Positions 31,931 through 39,964 of a stretch of DNA of 64,000 nt are shown piece by piece. The number at the start of each line of letters is the position of its first letter. The stretch's first letter is position 1. The position numbers and the translations under genes are program-made. The stretch covers positions 4,402,001 through 4,466,000 of the forward strand of contig NZ_OZ186815.1 in the NCBI RefSeq assembly GCF_964273065.1. Direction: 5' to 3'. Origin of the DNA: Nocardiopsis dassonvillei_B (GTDB lineage: Bacteria > Actinomycetota > Actinomycetes > Streptosporangiales > Streptosporangiaceae). The notes under the pieces were generated by a model that saw only the letters and a program-made list of their open reading frames with translations, was not told where the DNA came from and made no database searches.

Positions 31931-32120
31931 GCTTCGAAAATAAGCCCCCGGACCCCGCCCGAACGGGTTGTCCACAGGCCCTTCCCCGGCCTTTCCGCGA
32001 CCCTTCCCCGGTGTGCCCGCGGACGCACTCCGGGGGTGTTCGGCGTGCCCGTGCACCTCGGACGCGCCACGCGCCGCCGATGGCTCGGCGGCGCGGAGGG
32101 TCGGTCGGCGGCGGAGGCCC

Positions 32121-32462
32121 TCAGCCGCCGGTCGCGGCGGCGGCCGCGGTGCTGCCGCTGGTGCTCTCGCTCTTGGCGGGCGAGGACGAGGAGGAGGTCT
32201 CCGAGCCCGCGGACTCCTTCTTGTCCGAGGCGGCCGCGGGGGCGGTGCTCGCGCCGGAGCCGGTCAGGGAAGAGCTGTTGGAGGTCTTGCCGCTGTCGGT
32301 GCGGTAGAAGCCGGAGCCCTTGAAGACGATGCCCACCGCGGAGTAGACCTTGCGCAGTCGGCCCTCGCACTCGGGGCAGACGGTCAGGGCGTCGTCACTG
32401 AAGCTCTGCACGACCTCCATCTGGGCGCCGCACTCGGTGCACGCGTACTGGTACGTAGGCAC
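32121..32462 (-). CDS. ruc: FmdB-family zinc ribbon protein, probable Ruc chaperone
   Basis: A 113-residue protein. The first about 50 residues form a zinc ribbon with CTECG and CPECEG (two CxxC pairs); GIVFKGSGFYRTDSGKTS follows, then a long disordered Ser/Ala tail. It matches the redox-regulated chaperone Ruc of Mycobacterium tuberculosis (Rv0991c) in length and order. The neighbourhood also matches: 5-FTHF cyclo-ligase, galU, moeA and rimJ follow in both genomes. A CIRCE operator sits 18 bases upstream, as expected for an HrcA-controlled heat-shock gene. The GTG start follows AAGGAGG. Confidence 0.87.
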   Translation of the reverse strand: MPTYQYACTECGAQMEVVQSFSDDALTVCPECEGRLRKVYSAVGIVFKGSGFYRTDSGKTSNSSSLTGSGASTAPAAASDKKESAGSETSSSSSPAKSESTSGSTAAAAATGG

Positions 32463-32824
32463 TGTTCGGGTCCTCCTTGCTGGCACTCTCGCCCGTTGAC
32501 TGCTAAATAGTACGCGCTCGTCGACCGGGGCCGTGACAGTGGGGACACCGGTCGGCGGCGTCGTCGTCGACCGGAGCGCGATCGTCCCTGACAACGCCCC
32601 TCCCCGCCCGCTTAATCCCGCGGCCAGCCCGGCCCGCTCCGGGCGCGCCCGCCGGACGGGACCGCTCCCGGCCCGTCCCCGCCGGGGCGCTCCCATCCGC
32701 CCCGGGCGGACCGTGTCGCGGGGCGGTGCGTCCGGTGTTCCGGGTGGGCGGTGTCCCGGGGCGGACACGTGCGGTCCGCCGGGGCTCTCCCATCCGCCCC
32801 GGGCGTGTCCGGGACCCCGGGGGA
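32463..32824. other. Gene-free stretch holding the CIRCE element
   Basis: The left 45 bases carry the ruc ribosome site and CIRCE element; the remaining 320 bases up to the folate gene are G+C-rich, with no gene seen. Confidence 0.5.
32480..32506 (-). promoter_or_regulatory. CIRCE element (HrcA operator) upstream of ruc
   Basis: CTGGCACTC, 9 bases, GACTGCTAA. It matches the CIRCE consensus (TTAGCACTC-N9-GAGTGCTAA) at 15 of 18 arm positions and has the exact spacing. It lies between the ruc promoter region and its ribosome site. Confidence 0.82.
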
Positions 32825-33445
32825 TCACCCCCGGCGCTCCGGGGCGGGCCAAGTCCCGGAGTCGAACACGCGCAGTCCGCCGCCCGGGGTGACCACCGCG
32901 TCCACCCGCAGGTCGTGCTCCTCCCCGGGGACCGCGTCCACGAACTCGCCGTCGTACACCACGGCGATCGCCGGGCAGTTCGGACCCCGCAGGGCCAGCG
33001 CCCGGTCGTAGCACCCGGCTCCCCGGCCCAGGCGCCCGCCGGAGCGGTCCACCGCCAGCGCCGGGCACACCACCGCGTCCGCGGTGGCCAGGGCCCCGGT
33101 CCCGTAGCGGCGGCCGGTGGGCTCCAGCAGCCCGTGCCCGGCGGGTTCCAGGCCGTCGGGGCCGTCGTAGGCCGCCCAGTCCAGGTTCCCGTCGGGCAGG
33201 AAGACCGGCAGCAGCACGTACGCGCCCCGCTTCCACAGCGCCGCGACGAGCTTGCGGGTGTCCGGCTCGGTGCCCACCGAGTAGTAGCAGGCCACGGTTC
33301 CGCTCATGGCCAGCCACGGCAGCCCGGTGAGGGTGTCGCGCACGGCCGACCCGGCGCGCCCGCGCTCCCGGGGGTCCATCGCCCGGCGCGCCGCCAGGAC
33401 CTCCCGCCGCATCCGCCGCTTGTCAGACCGCGTCGTCTCGTCCAT
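32825..33445 (-). CDS. 5-formyltetrahydrofolate cyclo-ligase
   Basis: A 206-residue enzyme of folate metabolism (MTHFS) that turns 5-formyl-THF plus ATP into 5,10-methenyl-THF. The N-terminal KRRMRREVLAARRAM carries the ATP-contacting Lys/Arg. GTEPDTRKLV and the C-terminal RLGRGAGCYDRAL, the G.G.GYYDR-like loop with Cys for Tyr, are family motifs. HDLRVDAVVTPGGG is near the end. The ATG at 33445 is chosen by family length. The gene is divergent from galU, exactly as in mycobacteria. Confidence 0.9.
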   Translation of the reverse strand: MDETTRSDKRRMRREVLAARRAMDPRERGRAGSAVRDTLTGLPWLAMSGTVACYYSVGTEPDTRKLVAALWKRGAYVLLPVFLPDGNLDWAAYDGPDGLEPAGHGLLEPTGRRYGTGALATADAVVCPALAVDRSGGRLGRGAGCYDRALALRGPNCPAIAVVYDGEFVDAVPGEEHDLRVDAVVTPGGGLRVFDSGTWPAPERRG

Positions 33446-33592
33446 GGGGCCAGTGTGTCGCGGACCCGCGGCCGGCCCGCCGCCGCACCCCGGTGAACGG
33501 CGGATGGCTTTCGTCCCACCCGGACCCGAAACCGCCGGGACTTCTCGACACCCGGAGGACACCGCTGCACCGTCCCAGCCCGGGATCTGCCC

Positions 33593-33604
33593 TAGAGTGC
33601 CGAC
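33593..33604 (+). promoter_or_regulatory. Leaderless promoter of galU
   Basis: TAGAGT (33593-33598), then 6 bases and the ATG. This spacing puts the transcription start on the start codon, and no ribosome site exists. Such leaderless starts are frequent in actinobacteria. Confidence 0.6.
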
Positions 33605-34534
33605 ATGAACGCCAGCGACCAGCCAGATCCAGCCCTCGCCCCCGTGACGAAGGCTGTCGTGCCCGCGGCCGGCCTGGGGACCCGGTTCCTCCCGGCGACC
33701 AAGGCCACGCCCAAGGAGATGCTCCCGATCGTGGACAAGCCCGCGATCCAGTACGTCTTGGAGGAGGCGGTCGCCGCCGACCTGCGCGACGTCCTCATGA
33801 TCACGGGCCGCAACAAGCGCTCCATCGAGGACCACTTCGACCGCGCCTACGAGTTGGAGGAGGCCCTGGAGGCCAAGGGGGACGCCGAGCGGCTGCGCTC
33901 GGTCCTGGAACCCAGCTCCCTGGCCCAGGTCCACTACGTCCGCCAGGGGGAGCCGCGCGGCCTGGGGCACGCCGTCCTGTGCGCGGAGGCGCACGTGGGG
34001 GACAACCCGTTCGCGGTCCTGCTCGGCGACGACCTCATCGAGTCCGCCGACCTGCTGCGCCGCATGATCGAGGTCCGCCACCGGTACGGCGGCAGCGTGG
34101 TCGCGCTCATGGAGGTCGAGCCCGAGCAGGTCTCCCTCTACGGCTGCGCCGGCATCGAGCCCACCGACGAGGACGACGTCGTCACCGTCACCGACCTGGT
34201 GGAGAAGCCCTCCCCGGAGCAGGCCCCCAGCCGCTGGGCGATCATCGGCCGCTACATCTGCGACCCGTCGGTCTTCCCGGTGCTGCACGAGACCCGGCCC
34301 GGCCGGGGCGGCGAGATCCAGCTCACCGACGCCCTGCGCGAGCTGGCCCGGCGCAAGCCCGAGGACGGCGGCACGGTCCGCGGTGTCCTGTTCCGCGGCC
34401 GCCGCTACGACACCGGCAACAAGGCCGACTACATCCGCACCGTCGTGGACTTCGCCTGCCGCCGCCCGGACCTGGCCGACGAGCTGCTGCCGTGGCTGCG
34501 CGAGTTCGTGGACGGGCACACCGCCGGGAGCTGA
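33605..34534 (+). CDS. galU: UTP-glucose-1-phosphate uridylyltransferase
   Basis: A 309-residue nucleotidyltransferase that makes UDP-glucose. VVPAAGLGTRFLPATKATPKEMLPIVDKP (residues 18-46) is the nucleotide-binding start; GLGHAVLCAE and FAVLLGDDLIE (the metal-binding Asp pair) and the sugar-binding VEKPSPEQAPSRWAIIGRY follow in the standard order. The RYDTGNKADYI motif is near the C-terminus. UDP-glucose feeds cell-wall polymers and trehalose. The start is leaderless. It is the first gene of the galU-glp-moaC-mog-rimJ-glpR block. Confidence 0.95.
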   Translation: MNASDQPDPALAPVTKAVVPAAGLGTRFLPATKATPKEMLPIVDKPAIQYVLEEAVAADLRDVLMITGRNKRSIEDHFDRAYELEEALEAKGDAERLRSVLEPSSLAQVHYVRQGEPRGLGHAVLCAEAHVGDNPFAVLLGDDLIESADLLRRMIEVRHRYGGSVVALMEVEPEQVSLYGCAGIEPTDEDDVVTVTDLVEKPSPEQAPSRWAIIGRYICDPSVFPVLHETRPGRGGEIQLTDALRELARRKPEDGGTVRGVLFRGRRYDTGNKADYIRTVVDFACRRPDLADELLPWLREFVDGHTAGS

Positions 34535-34667
34535 GCGCCCCGCGGCCGGGAGCGCCCCGGCGCACGGACCGGGGGGACGGTGCCCGTCCCCCGACCCGGA
34601 TCCGGCCACAATGGGGCGTGGGCGCCCGCGGGCGCCCACGCCCTGGCCGCGAATCGGAGGAGCCCCC

Positions 34668-35894
34668 GTGAAGAGCGTCGAACAGCACATCACCGACATC
34701 CTGGCCGTGGTGGACGACCCCCGGCCGGTCGAGGTCGATCTGCTCCAGGCGCACGGCACCGTGCTGGCCGAGACGGTCGCCTCCCCGGTGTCCCTCCCCG
34801 GCTTCGACAACTCCTCCATGGACGGGTACGCCGTGCACGCCGCCGACCTGGCGGACGCCTCGCCCCGGGCCCCGGTGCGCCTCCCGGTGGTCGCCGACAT
34901 CGCCGCGGGCGACCCGTCCCCGACCGCGATCCGGCCCGGCATGTGCGCCCGCATCATGACCGGGGCGCCGCTGCCCGTCGGCGCCGACGCGGTCGTCCCG
35001 GTCGAGTGGACCGACGGCGGCGCCGCCCGGGCCGCCTTCTCCCGGCCGGTCCGGGAGGGCAACGCGATCCGCCGGGCCGGCGGCGACATCGAGGCCGGGA
35101 CCGTGGTCCTGGAACCCGGCGCCCGCATCGGCGCCGGAGAGATGGGCGTGCTCGCCGCCGTGGGCCGCCGCACCGTGTCGGTCTTCCCCCGCCCGCGCGT
35201 GGTGGTGCTCTCCACCGGTGAGGAGCTGGTCGAGCCGGGGCGCCCGCTGGGCCCGGGCCAGATCTGGGAGTCCAACAGCTTCATGGTGGCGGCCGCCGCC
35301 CGCGACGCCGGCTGCGAGGTGCACCGCCACGGGTTCGTCGGCGACGACCCGGCCAAGGTCCTGGACACCCTGGAGGGACTGCTCGTCCGCGCCGACCTGG
35401 TCGTCACGACCGGCGGGGTGAGCATGGGCGCCTACGACGTGGTCAAGGAGGTGCTCAGCGCCCAGGGCACCGTCGAGTTCACCCAGGTGGCGATGCAGCC
35501 GGGAAAGCCGCAGGGGTTCGGGGTCATCGGCCCGGACCGCACCCCGATCGTCACCCTGCCGGGCAATCCGGTGAGCGCTTTCGTCTCCTTCCAGGTGCTG
35601 GTCCTGCCGGTGCTGCGCCGCCTGCGCGGCCTGCCGCCGACCTCCCTGGAGGGTGTGCGCGCCCGGCTGGCCGCACCGGTCGCCTCGCCGCCCGGCCGCC
35701 GCTCCTACCTGCGCGGCGTCCTGGCGCCCGCGGCCCCGGGCGGCGAGGCCGCGGTGACCCCGCTGACCCGGCAGGAGTCGCACCAGCTCACCGCGCTCAG
35801 TACCACCAACGCGCTGATCGTCGTGCCCGAGGACACCACGGAACTTCCCGCGGGCACCGTGGTGGAGACCCTGATCCTGCCCGACCCGGTCTGA
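34668..35894 (+). CDS. glp: MoeA family protein, probable division protein Glp
   Basis: A 408-residue MoeA/gephyrin-like protein. Motifs in order are NSSMDGYAV (about residue 44), ARIMTGAPLPVGADAVVPVE, STGEELVEPG, TTGGVSMGAYD and LPGNPVSAF. MoeA inserts molybdenum into molybdopterin. In actinobacteria the copy encoded behind galU with a small membrane protein downstream is Glp, which binds FtsZ and the membrane receptor GlpR at the division site. The GTG start follows GGAGG. Whether it also keeps molybdenum insertion activity is open; the neighbouring moaC and mog suggest that it does. Confidence 0.83.
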   Translation: MKSVEQHITDILAVVDDPRPVEVDLLQAHGTVLAETVASPVSLPGFDNSSMDGYAVHAADLADASPRAPVRLPVVADIAAGDPSPTAIRPGMCARIMTGAPLPVGADAVVPVEWTDGGAARAAFSRPVREGNAIRRAGGDIEAGTVVLEPGARIGAGEMGVLAAVGRRTVSVFPRPRVVVLSTGEELVEPGRPLGPGQIWESNSFMVAAAARDAGCEVHRHGFVGDDPAKVLDTLEGLLVRADLVVTTGGVSMGAYDVVKEVLSAQGTVEFTQVAMQPGKPQGFGVIGPDRTPIVTLPGNPVSAFVSFQVLVLPVLRRLRGLPPTSLEGVRARLAAPVASPPGRRSYLRGVLAPAAPGGEAAVTPLTRQESHQLTALSTTNALIVVPEDTTELPAGTVVETLILPDPV

Positions 35895-36016
35895 CCGCCC
35901 GGCCCGCCCGGATCCGTGCCCCGCGGGGCCGAGGGGGCGGGCGGGGCCCCGTGTGCCGTACCTTCGTGGGGGGCCCGGCGGGCCCGTGCACACGGTCACG
36001 GACACGGAGGACGACG

Positions 36017-36520
36017 ATGAGCGACACCCCACGGGCGGACGGGAACCCCGGAGGGCTCACCCATCTGGACGCGTCGGGAGCGGCGCGCATGGTCGACGTC
36101 TCCGCCAAGGACGTGAGCGCGCGCACCGCCACCGCCACCGGCCGGGTACTGCTCGGCACCGAGGCCGTGGCCGCCCTGCGCGGGGGCGGCGTTCCCAAGG
36201 GCGACGCCCTGGCGGTGGCGCGGATCGCCGGCATCCAGGGCGCCAAGCGCACCCCCGACCTGGTCCCGCTGTGCCACCCCATCGCCGTGCACGGCGTGGA
36301 CGTGGAGCTGACCGTCGTCGACGAGGGGGTCGACATCCGGGCGACGGTGCGCACCGCCGACCGCACCGGGGTCGAGATGGAGGCCCTGACCAGCGTCATG
36401 ACCGCCGCCCTGGGCCTGGTGGACATGGTCAAGGCCGTCGATCCCGAGGCCGAGATCACCCGGGTCCGGGTGGAGGAGAAGACCGGCGGTAAGAAGGGCC
36501 ACTGGAGGCGCGGTGAGTGA
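36017..36520 (+). CDS. moaC: Cyclic pyranopterin monophosphate synthase
   Basis: A 167-residue MoaC, which turns the MoaA product into cyclic pyranopterin monophosphate in molybdenum cofactor synthesis. GDALAVARIAGIQGAKRTPDLVPLCHPI holds the family core with the catalytic lysine region, and MEALTSVMTAALGLVDMVKAVDP the second signature (KAVDP is near the usual catalytic Lys). TVRTADRTGVEM is the dimer strand. The ATG at 36017 follows GGAGG. Its stop overlaps the mog start by 8 bases. Confidence 0.95.
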   Translation: MSDTPRADGNPGGLTHLDASGAARMVDVSAKDVSARTATATGRVLLGTEAVAALRGGGVPKGDALAVARIAGIQGAKRTPDLVPLCHPIAVHGVDVELTVVDEGVDIRATVRTADRTGVEMEALTSVMTAALGLVDMVKAVDPEAEITRVRVEEKTGGKKGHWRRGE

Positions 36521-37025
36521 CACCCCCCCGCGGCGCGTGGCCGTGGTGACGGCGTCCAACCGGGCGGCGGCGGGAGTGTACCCCGACCGCTCCGGACCGG
36601 TCATCGCCGAGCGGCTGCGCGCCATGGGCTTCGCGCCGCTGGGGCCCTGGGTGGTGCCGGACGGCCCGCCGGTCGCCGGGGCACTGGAGCGGGCGGTGGC
36701 CGAGGGCGCCGACGCGGTGCTGACCACCGGGGGCACCGGGGTGACCCCGCAGGACCTCACCCCCGAGGTCACGCGGGCCCTGCTCGCCTACGAGGTGCCG
36801 GGTATCGCCGAGGCGATCCGGGCCGCCGGGCGGGAGAAGGGCGTGCCCACCGCCATCCTCTCGCGCGGCCTGGCCGGGGTGATCGTGCGCGGTGAACGGC
36901 GGGTGCTCGTGGTGAACCTGCCCGGTTCGCGGGGCGGGGCGAGCGACGGAATGGACGTTCTGGAACCGGTCCTGGGCCACGCCCTCGACCAGTTGGGTGG
37001 CGCGGATCACCCGGGCTCCGAATGA
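36513..37025 (+). CDS. mog: Molybdopterin adenylyltransferase (Mog/MoaB family)
   Basis: A 170-residue MogA/MoaB/CinA-fold protein that activates molybdopterin by adenylation before metal insertion. TTGGTGVTPQDLTPE (about residues 70-84) is the MPT-binding motif, and NLPGSRGGASDGMDVLEPVLGHALD the C-terminal signature. The GTG start lies inside the moaC end (8-base overlap), so the genes are coupled. Together with moaC and the MoeA-like gene it gives three cofactor genes in a row. Confidence 0.93.
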   Translation: MSDTPPRRVAVVTASNRAAAGVYPDRSGPVIAERLRAMGFAPLGPWVVPDGPPVAGALERAVAEGADAVLTTGGTGVTPQDLTPEVTRALLAYEVPGIAEAIRAAGREKGVPTAILSRGLAGVIVRGERRVLVVNLPGSRGGASDGMDVLEPVLGHALDQLGGADHPGSE

Positions 37026-37234
37026 ACCGGGCAATGACGGGAATCACATCTCGGGCATTCCGTCCACAGAGAATTCCTTGACCTAGCGACCCCTTTCCGG
37101 TGAGGAACCAGTGGCATTAGGACCCGTCCGTTTTCGGGGTGGCGAGTGACCCCCGACACGCCGTGCCCGAGGAGTGGAATACTGGAGACCCCCGCCGGAG
37201 CCGGAACCCGGCGGGTGTCGGCGAAGGGACGGTC

Positions 37235-37954
37235 GTGAATCGCAGACAAGGGTGGCCCGTCACCCTGGAGGAGGGTCCGGTCGAGCTCCGGCCCCTCCGG
37301 CTCCGCGACGCCACCGCCCTGCGCGACACCCGGGCCCGCAACGCCGAGTGGTTGCGGCCCTGGGAACCGACCTATCCGGAGATGCCGCTGCGCAGCACCG
37401 GTCTGTCCCCCTACGTCGCCATGATCCAGGCCATCCGGCGGGAGGCCCGCCAGGGCCTGTCCATGCCCTGGTCGGTGTACTACGAGGGCCGCTTCGTCGG
37501 GCAGCTGTCCGTGGGCGGCATCGTCTGGGGCTCGGCCCGGTCGGCGCAGGTCGGGTACTGGATCGACAGCGCCCACGCGGGCCGGGGGATCACCCCGACG
37601 GCCGTGGCGCTCGCCGTGGACCACGCCTTCTTCCGGGTGGGACTGCACCGGGTCGAGGCCAACATCCGCCCCGAGAACCGGGCCAGCAGACGCGTCGCGA
37701 CCAAGCTCGGCTTCCGGGACGAGGGCGTGCGCAGACGCCAGCTCCACATCGACGGGGAATGGCGGGACCACATCTGCTACGCGCTCACGGCCGAGGAGGT
37801 ACCGGACGGACTGCTGCACCGGTGGCGCCAGGGAAGAGCCTCGGGGACTCCGCCGGCGTCCGGTTCCGGCCCCGGTTCCCCATTGGGGCCACAGGGCCCG
37901 AACGGCGGCGGAGATCCCCACCACCCGGCGAGTCCGCACCCCGGGGCGAACTGA
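37235..37954 (+). CDS. rimJ: GNAT-family N-acetyltransferase, RimJ-like
   Basis: A 239-residue acetyltransferase. The substrate-side start VELRPLRLRDATALRDTRARNAEWLRPWEP is typical of RimJ/RimL. QVGYWIDSAHAGRGITPTAVALAVDHAFF contains the acetyl-CoA pyrophosphate loop (GRGITP), and LHRVEANIRPENRASRRVATKLGF is the C-terminal motif. RimJ acetylates ribosomal protein S5; other peptide N-termini are possible for this actinobacterial group. The disordered Pro/Gly tail (about 35 residues) is unusual. The GTG start follows GAAGGGA. In mycobacteria rimJ also follows the galU-moeA pair. Confidence 0.86.
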   Translation: MNRRQGWPVTLEEGPVELRPLRLRDATALRDTRARNAEWLRPWEPTYPEMPLRSTGLSPYVAMIQAIRREARQGLSMPWSVYYEGRFVGQLSVGGIVWGSARSAQVGYWIDSAHAGRGITPTAVALAVDHAFFRVGLHRVEANIRPENRASRRVATKLGFRDEGVRRRQLHIDGEWRDHICYALTAEEVPDGLLHRWRQGRASGTPPASGSGPGSPLGPQGPNGGGDPHHPASPHPGAN

Positions 37955-38346
37955 ACGTGGCACCATCACGGGTGTGACCGGAACTTAAACCTCTCTTTAA
38001 CGACATTGATCAATTACTTTGCGTTGAATTGGCATTGCTCTGCGCAGTCACCTGTTGACCTGCGCCGACGCTCGAACGCCTCGGACGGCCGAAACTGAGG
38101 GTCCACAATCTTGCGACACTCCGGTCAGAATGTGGCGCATTTATGGACACGGGGTCGTACCGTGCGGAACATAGACGCATTGACGATGCGGGCAGCGCGC
38201 GGATATGTCCGGGAGTCCTCCCGGACGGGTCCGAGGTCGGGAGCCCCGTCCCCAGGACGGACGTTCCCCTCCCCGGCCGGACCGTGCGGGGCGGTGTCGA
38301 CGACGTGTCGATCAACGTTCAGTGGCCGTCATCGTGAGGAGGGGTG
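37955..38346. other. Gene-free stretch with an A+T-rich patch
   Basis: About 390 bases ahead of the GlpR/SepX-like gene. The first 100 bases (37980-38060) are clearly richer in A and T than anything nearby, and should hold the promoter. Exact -10/-35 boxes are not clear. No coding frame is convincing. Confidence 0.5.
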
Positions 38347-38955
38347 ATGAGCAGCTCTCCTCTGTACCTGGCCATCGTGGTCGTATGGCTCATCGTCCTC
38401 GTCCCGATGCTGCTGCGGAAGGACCCGGTGGACACCGTCCCCGAGGACCCGCGGCGCGAGGACGAGGACACCGGGACCGCGGCGCGGGACCCGGAGGTCG
38501 AGGGCGCGGAGGACGTCGAGGAGGGGGCCGAGGAGTCCGAGGCGGTCGCCGCCGAGGTCGGGCCGCTCCCCGGCCCGCGGTCCCGCGAGCGGCGCTCCCG
38601 GGTCATCGCCCGCCGGCGCCGCCGCACCACCACGCTCGTCCTGCTCACCGCGGGCACCGTGGTCGCCGTCGCCTTCGGGCTGGGCCCCTGGTGGGTGACG
38701 CTGCCGCCGGTGCTCCTGCTGGGAGGGCACCTCGTGCTGCTGCGCGAGGCCGCCAAGGCCGACGCCGAACACCGGGCCGCGGTCCTGGAGGCCCGCCGCC
38801 GTGCCGCCCTGCGCGCCCGCAGGCTGGCCGAGCGGCAGGAGCGGGAGGCCGAGCGGGAGGCGGAGCGCGAGGCGGAGATCATCGCCCTGCGGGACCGCCG
38901 CAACCAGGTCTACGACCAGTACGCCGACGCCCGGCTGCGGGCGGCCGGGGACTGA
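38347..38955 (+). CDS. glpR: GlpR/SepX-like membrane protein
   Basis: A 202-residue protein. One helix at the very N-terminus (LYLAIVVVWLIVLVPMLLRK) with the conserved L.VPM.LR pattern; then an acidic linker (about 27-70), a basic patch (SRERRSRVIARRRRR), a two-helix membrane hairpin (about 96-138) and a long charged coiled coil to the end. This architecture and its position after galU-glp-rimJ match GlpR of Corynebacterium and SepX of Streptomyces, the membrane receptor that recruits Glp and FtsZ to the septum. An acidic linker could hold the FtsZ/Glp-binding region. Confidence 0.78.
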   Translation: MSSSPLYLAIVVVWLIVLVPMLLRKDPVDTVPEDPRREDEDTGTAARDPEVEGAEDVEEGAEESEAVAAEVGPLPGPRSRERRSRVIARRRRRTTTLVLLTAGTVVAVAFGLGPWWVTLPPVLLLGGHLVLLREAAKADAEHRAAVLEARRRAALRARRLAERQEREAEREAEREAEIIALRDRRNQVYDQYADARLRAAGD

Positions 38956-39024
38956 GGCCGCCGGGGATCTCCGGAACCGGTTCGGAGCATCCCCGGATCC
39001 CTGCTAGGCTTATCTCGTCTTCAA

Positions 39025-39098
39025 GGGGCTATGGCGCAGTCCGGTAGCGCACCTCGTTCGCATCGAGGGGGTCTGGGGTTCAAATCCCCATAGCTCCA
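39025..39098 (+). tRNA. tRNA-Ala (anticodon CGC)
   Basis: A 74-base cloverleaf. The acceptor GGGGCTA pairs with TAGCTCC and contains the G3-U70 pair that identifies alanine tRNAs. D stem GCGC/GCGC, anticodon stem CCTCG/CGAGG around TTCGCAT, T arm TGGGG-TTCAAAT-CCCCA, discriminator A. CCA is not encoded. TAGGCT (39005-39010) is the -10 box, 14 bases ahead. Confidence 0.96.
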
Positions 39099-39107
39099 CC
39101 GAAGGTA

Positions 39108-39139
39108 GAAGGCCCCTCCCGGGTTCGGGAGGGGCCTTC
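39108..39139 (+). terminator. Terminator of the tRNA-Ala gene
   Basis: GAAGGCCCCTCCC pairs with GGGAGGGGCCTTC around a 6-base loop, 10 bases past the tRNA. The same GGCCCCTCC core occurs in the tRNA-Arg terminator at 28926-28961. Confidence 0.8.
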
Positions 39140-39277
39140 GTCGTGTGCGTACAGCGGCGGGGTACGGCCCGCGGGGCGTCCGCCCCGGCCTGCTCCTCCC
39201 GGCGCCGCCCCCGGCCCGGCCCCTCCGCGCGGAGGCCCCGCACCCGACCGGTGCGGCCCCCGCGCCGCGGCCCCGGC

Positions 39278-39700
39278 TCACCCCTCCCAGGCGTGCCCGT
39301 GGAGGGCGTCCAGCGGCGCCCGGGTGAGCCGGTCGGCGAAGGCCGACAGCGTGTGGGCGCCCACCCCCAGGACGACCTCCAGCGCGTTCTGCGCGGTGTA
39401 CCCGCGGTCCGGGAAGTCCCGCAGGCCGGCGTCGTCCACCGCCCCGGCGGAGCCGATCACGGCCAGGGCGGACACCCGCAGCGCCTCCAGCCGCGGGTCG
39501 GGCGGCGGCCGCCGCTCCCGCAGCGCGCCGATGAGCCCGGGGTCCGCCCCGGCCCCCGCCAGGACCGCGCTGTGCATCGCGACGCACACGTGGCAGCCGT
39601 GGTGCGTCGCCACGGTCATGATCACGGTCTCCCGGGCGGTCGGGTCCAGGGTGGTCGCCTCGAACAGGCCGCTGGGCCGCAGGAAGCCGTCGAGCGGCCG
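39278..39700 (-). pseudogene. Headless AhpD-like (carboxymuconolactone decarboxylase family) gene
   Basis: About 141 residues of the C-terminal part. RPLDGFLRPSGLFEATTLDPTARETVIMTVATHHGCHVCVAMHSAVL keeps the CxxCxxxH redox site. The usual first about 40 residues are absent. The frame stays open to the right for another 140 codons, but what it encodes there is the antisense of a MarR gene. It therefore cannot be a natural N-terminus. No start codon with a ribosome site is seen at the break. It was originally divergent from the MarR gene. Confidence 0.78.
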
Positions 39701-39931
39701 GGCTACGTGGAACGGGTGGAGGACCCGGCCGACGCCCGGCGCAGGCGCGTCCGCCTGACCGGGCGCGGACTCGACGCGCTGGCCGTGTCGGCGGAGGTCC
39801 TGGACCGGCTGCGCGGGGAGCGGGCGGCCGAGCTCGGCGGGGACCGGCTGCGCGGCCTGGAGGAGGCGCCGGCCGCGGTCACCGGGACGGAGGCCTTCCG
39901 CCTGGACGCGCAGGGCTGGTTCGGCGGCTGA
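39692..39931 (+). pseudogene. Headless MarR-family regulator gene
   Basis: About 79 residues of a MarR C-terminus. ERPGYVERVEDPADARRRRVRLTGRG is the wing of the DNA-binding domain, and the dimer helices LDRLRGERAAELGGDRLRGLEE follow. The N-terminal helix-turn-helix is missing. It starts precisely where the AhpD-like gene on the other strand loses its own head, so one deletion removed both 5' ends and the promoter region between them. Confidence 0.78.
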
Positions 39932-39939
39932 ACGCGGAA

Positions 39940-39964
39940 GGGGGCCGTGCGCTGCACGGCCCCC
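39940..39964 (+). terminator. Terminator after the MarR remnant
   Basis: An 11-bp perfect stem (39940-39950 with 39954-39964) and a 3-base loop, 9 bases past the stop. The intact terminator supports that a functional gene once ended here. Confidence 0.65.
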
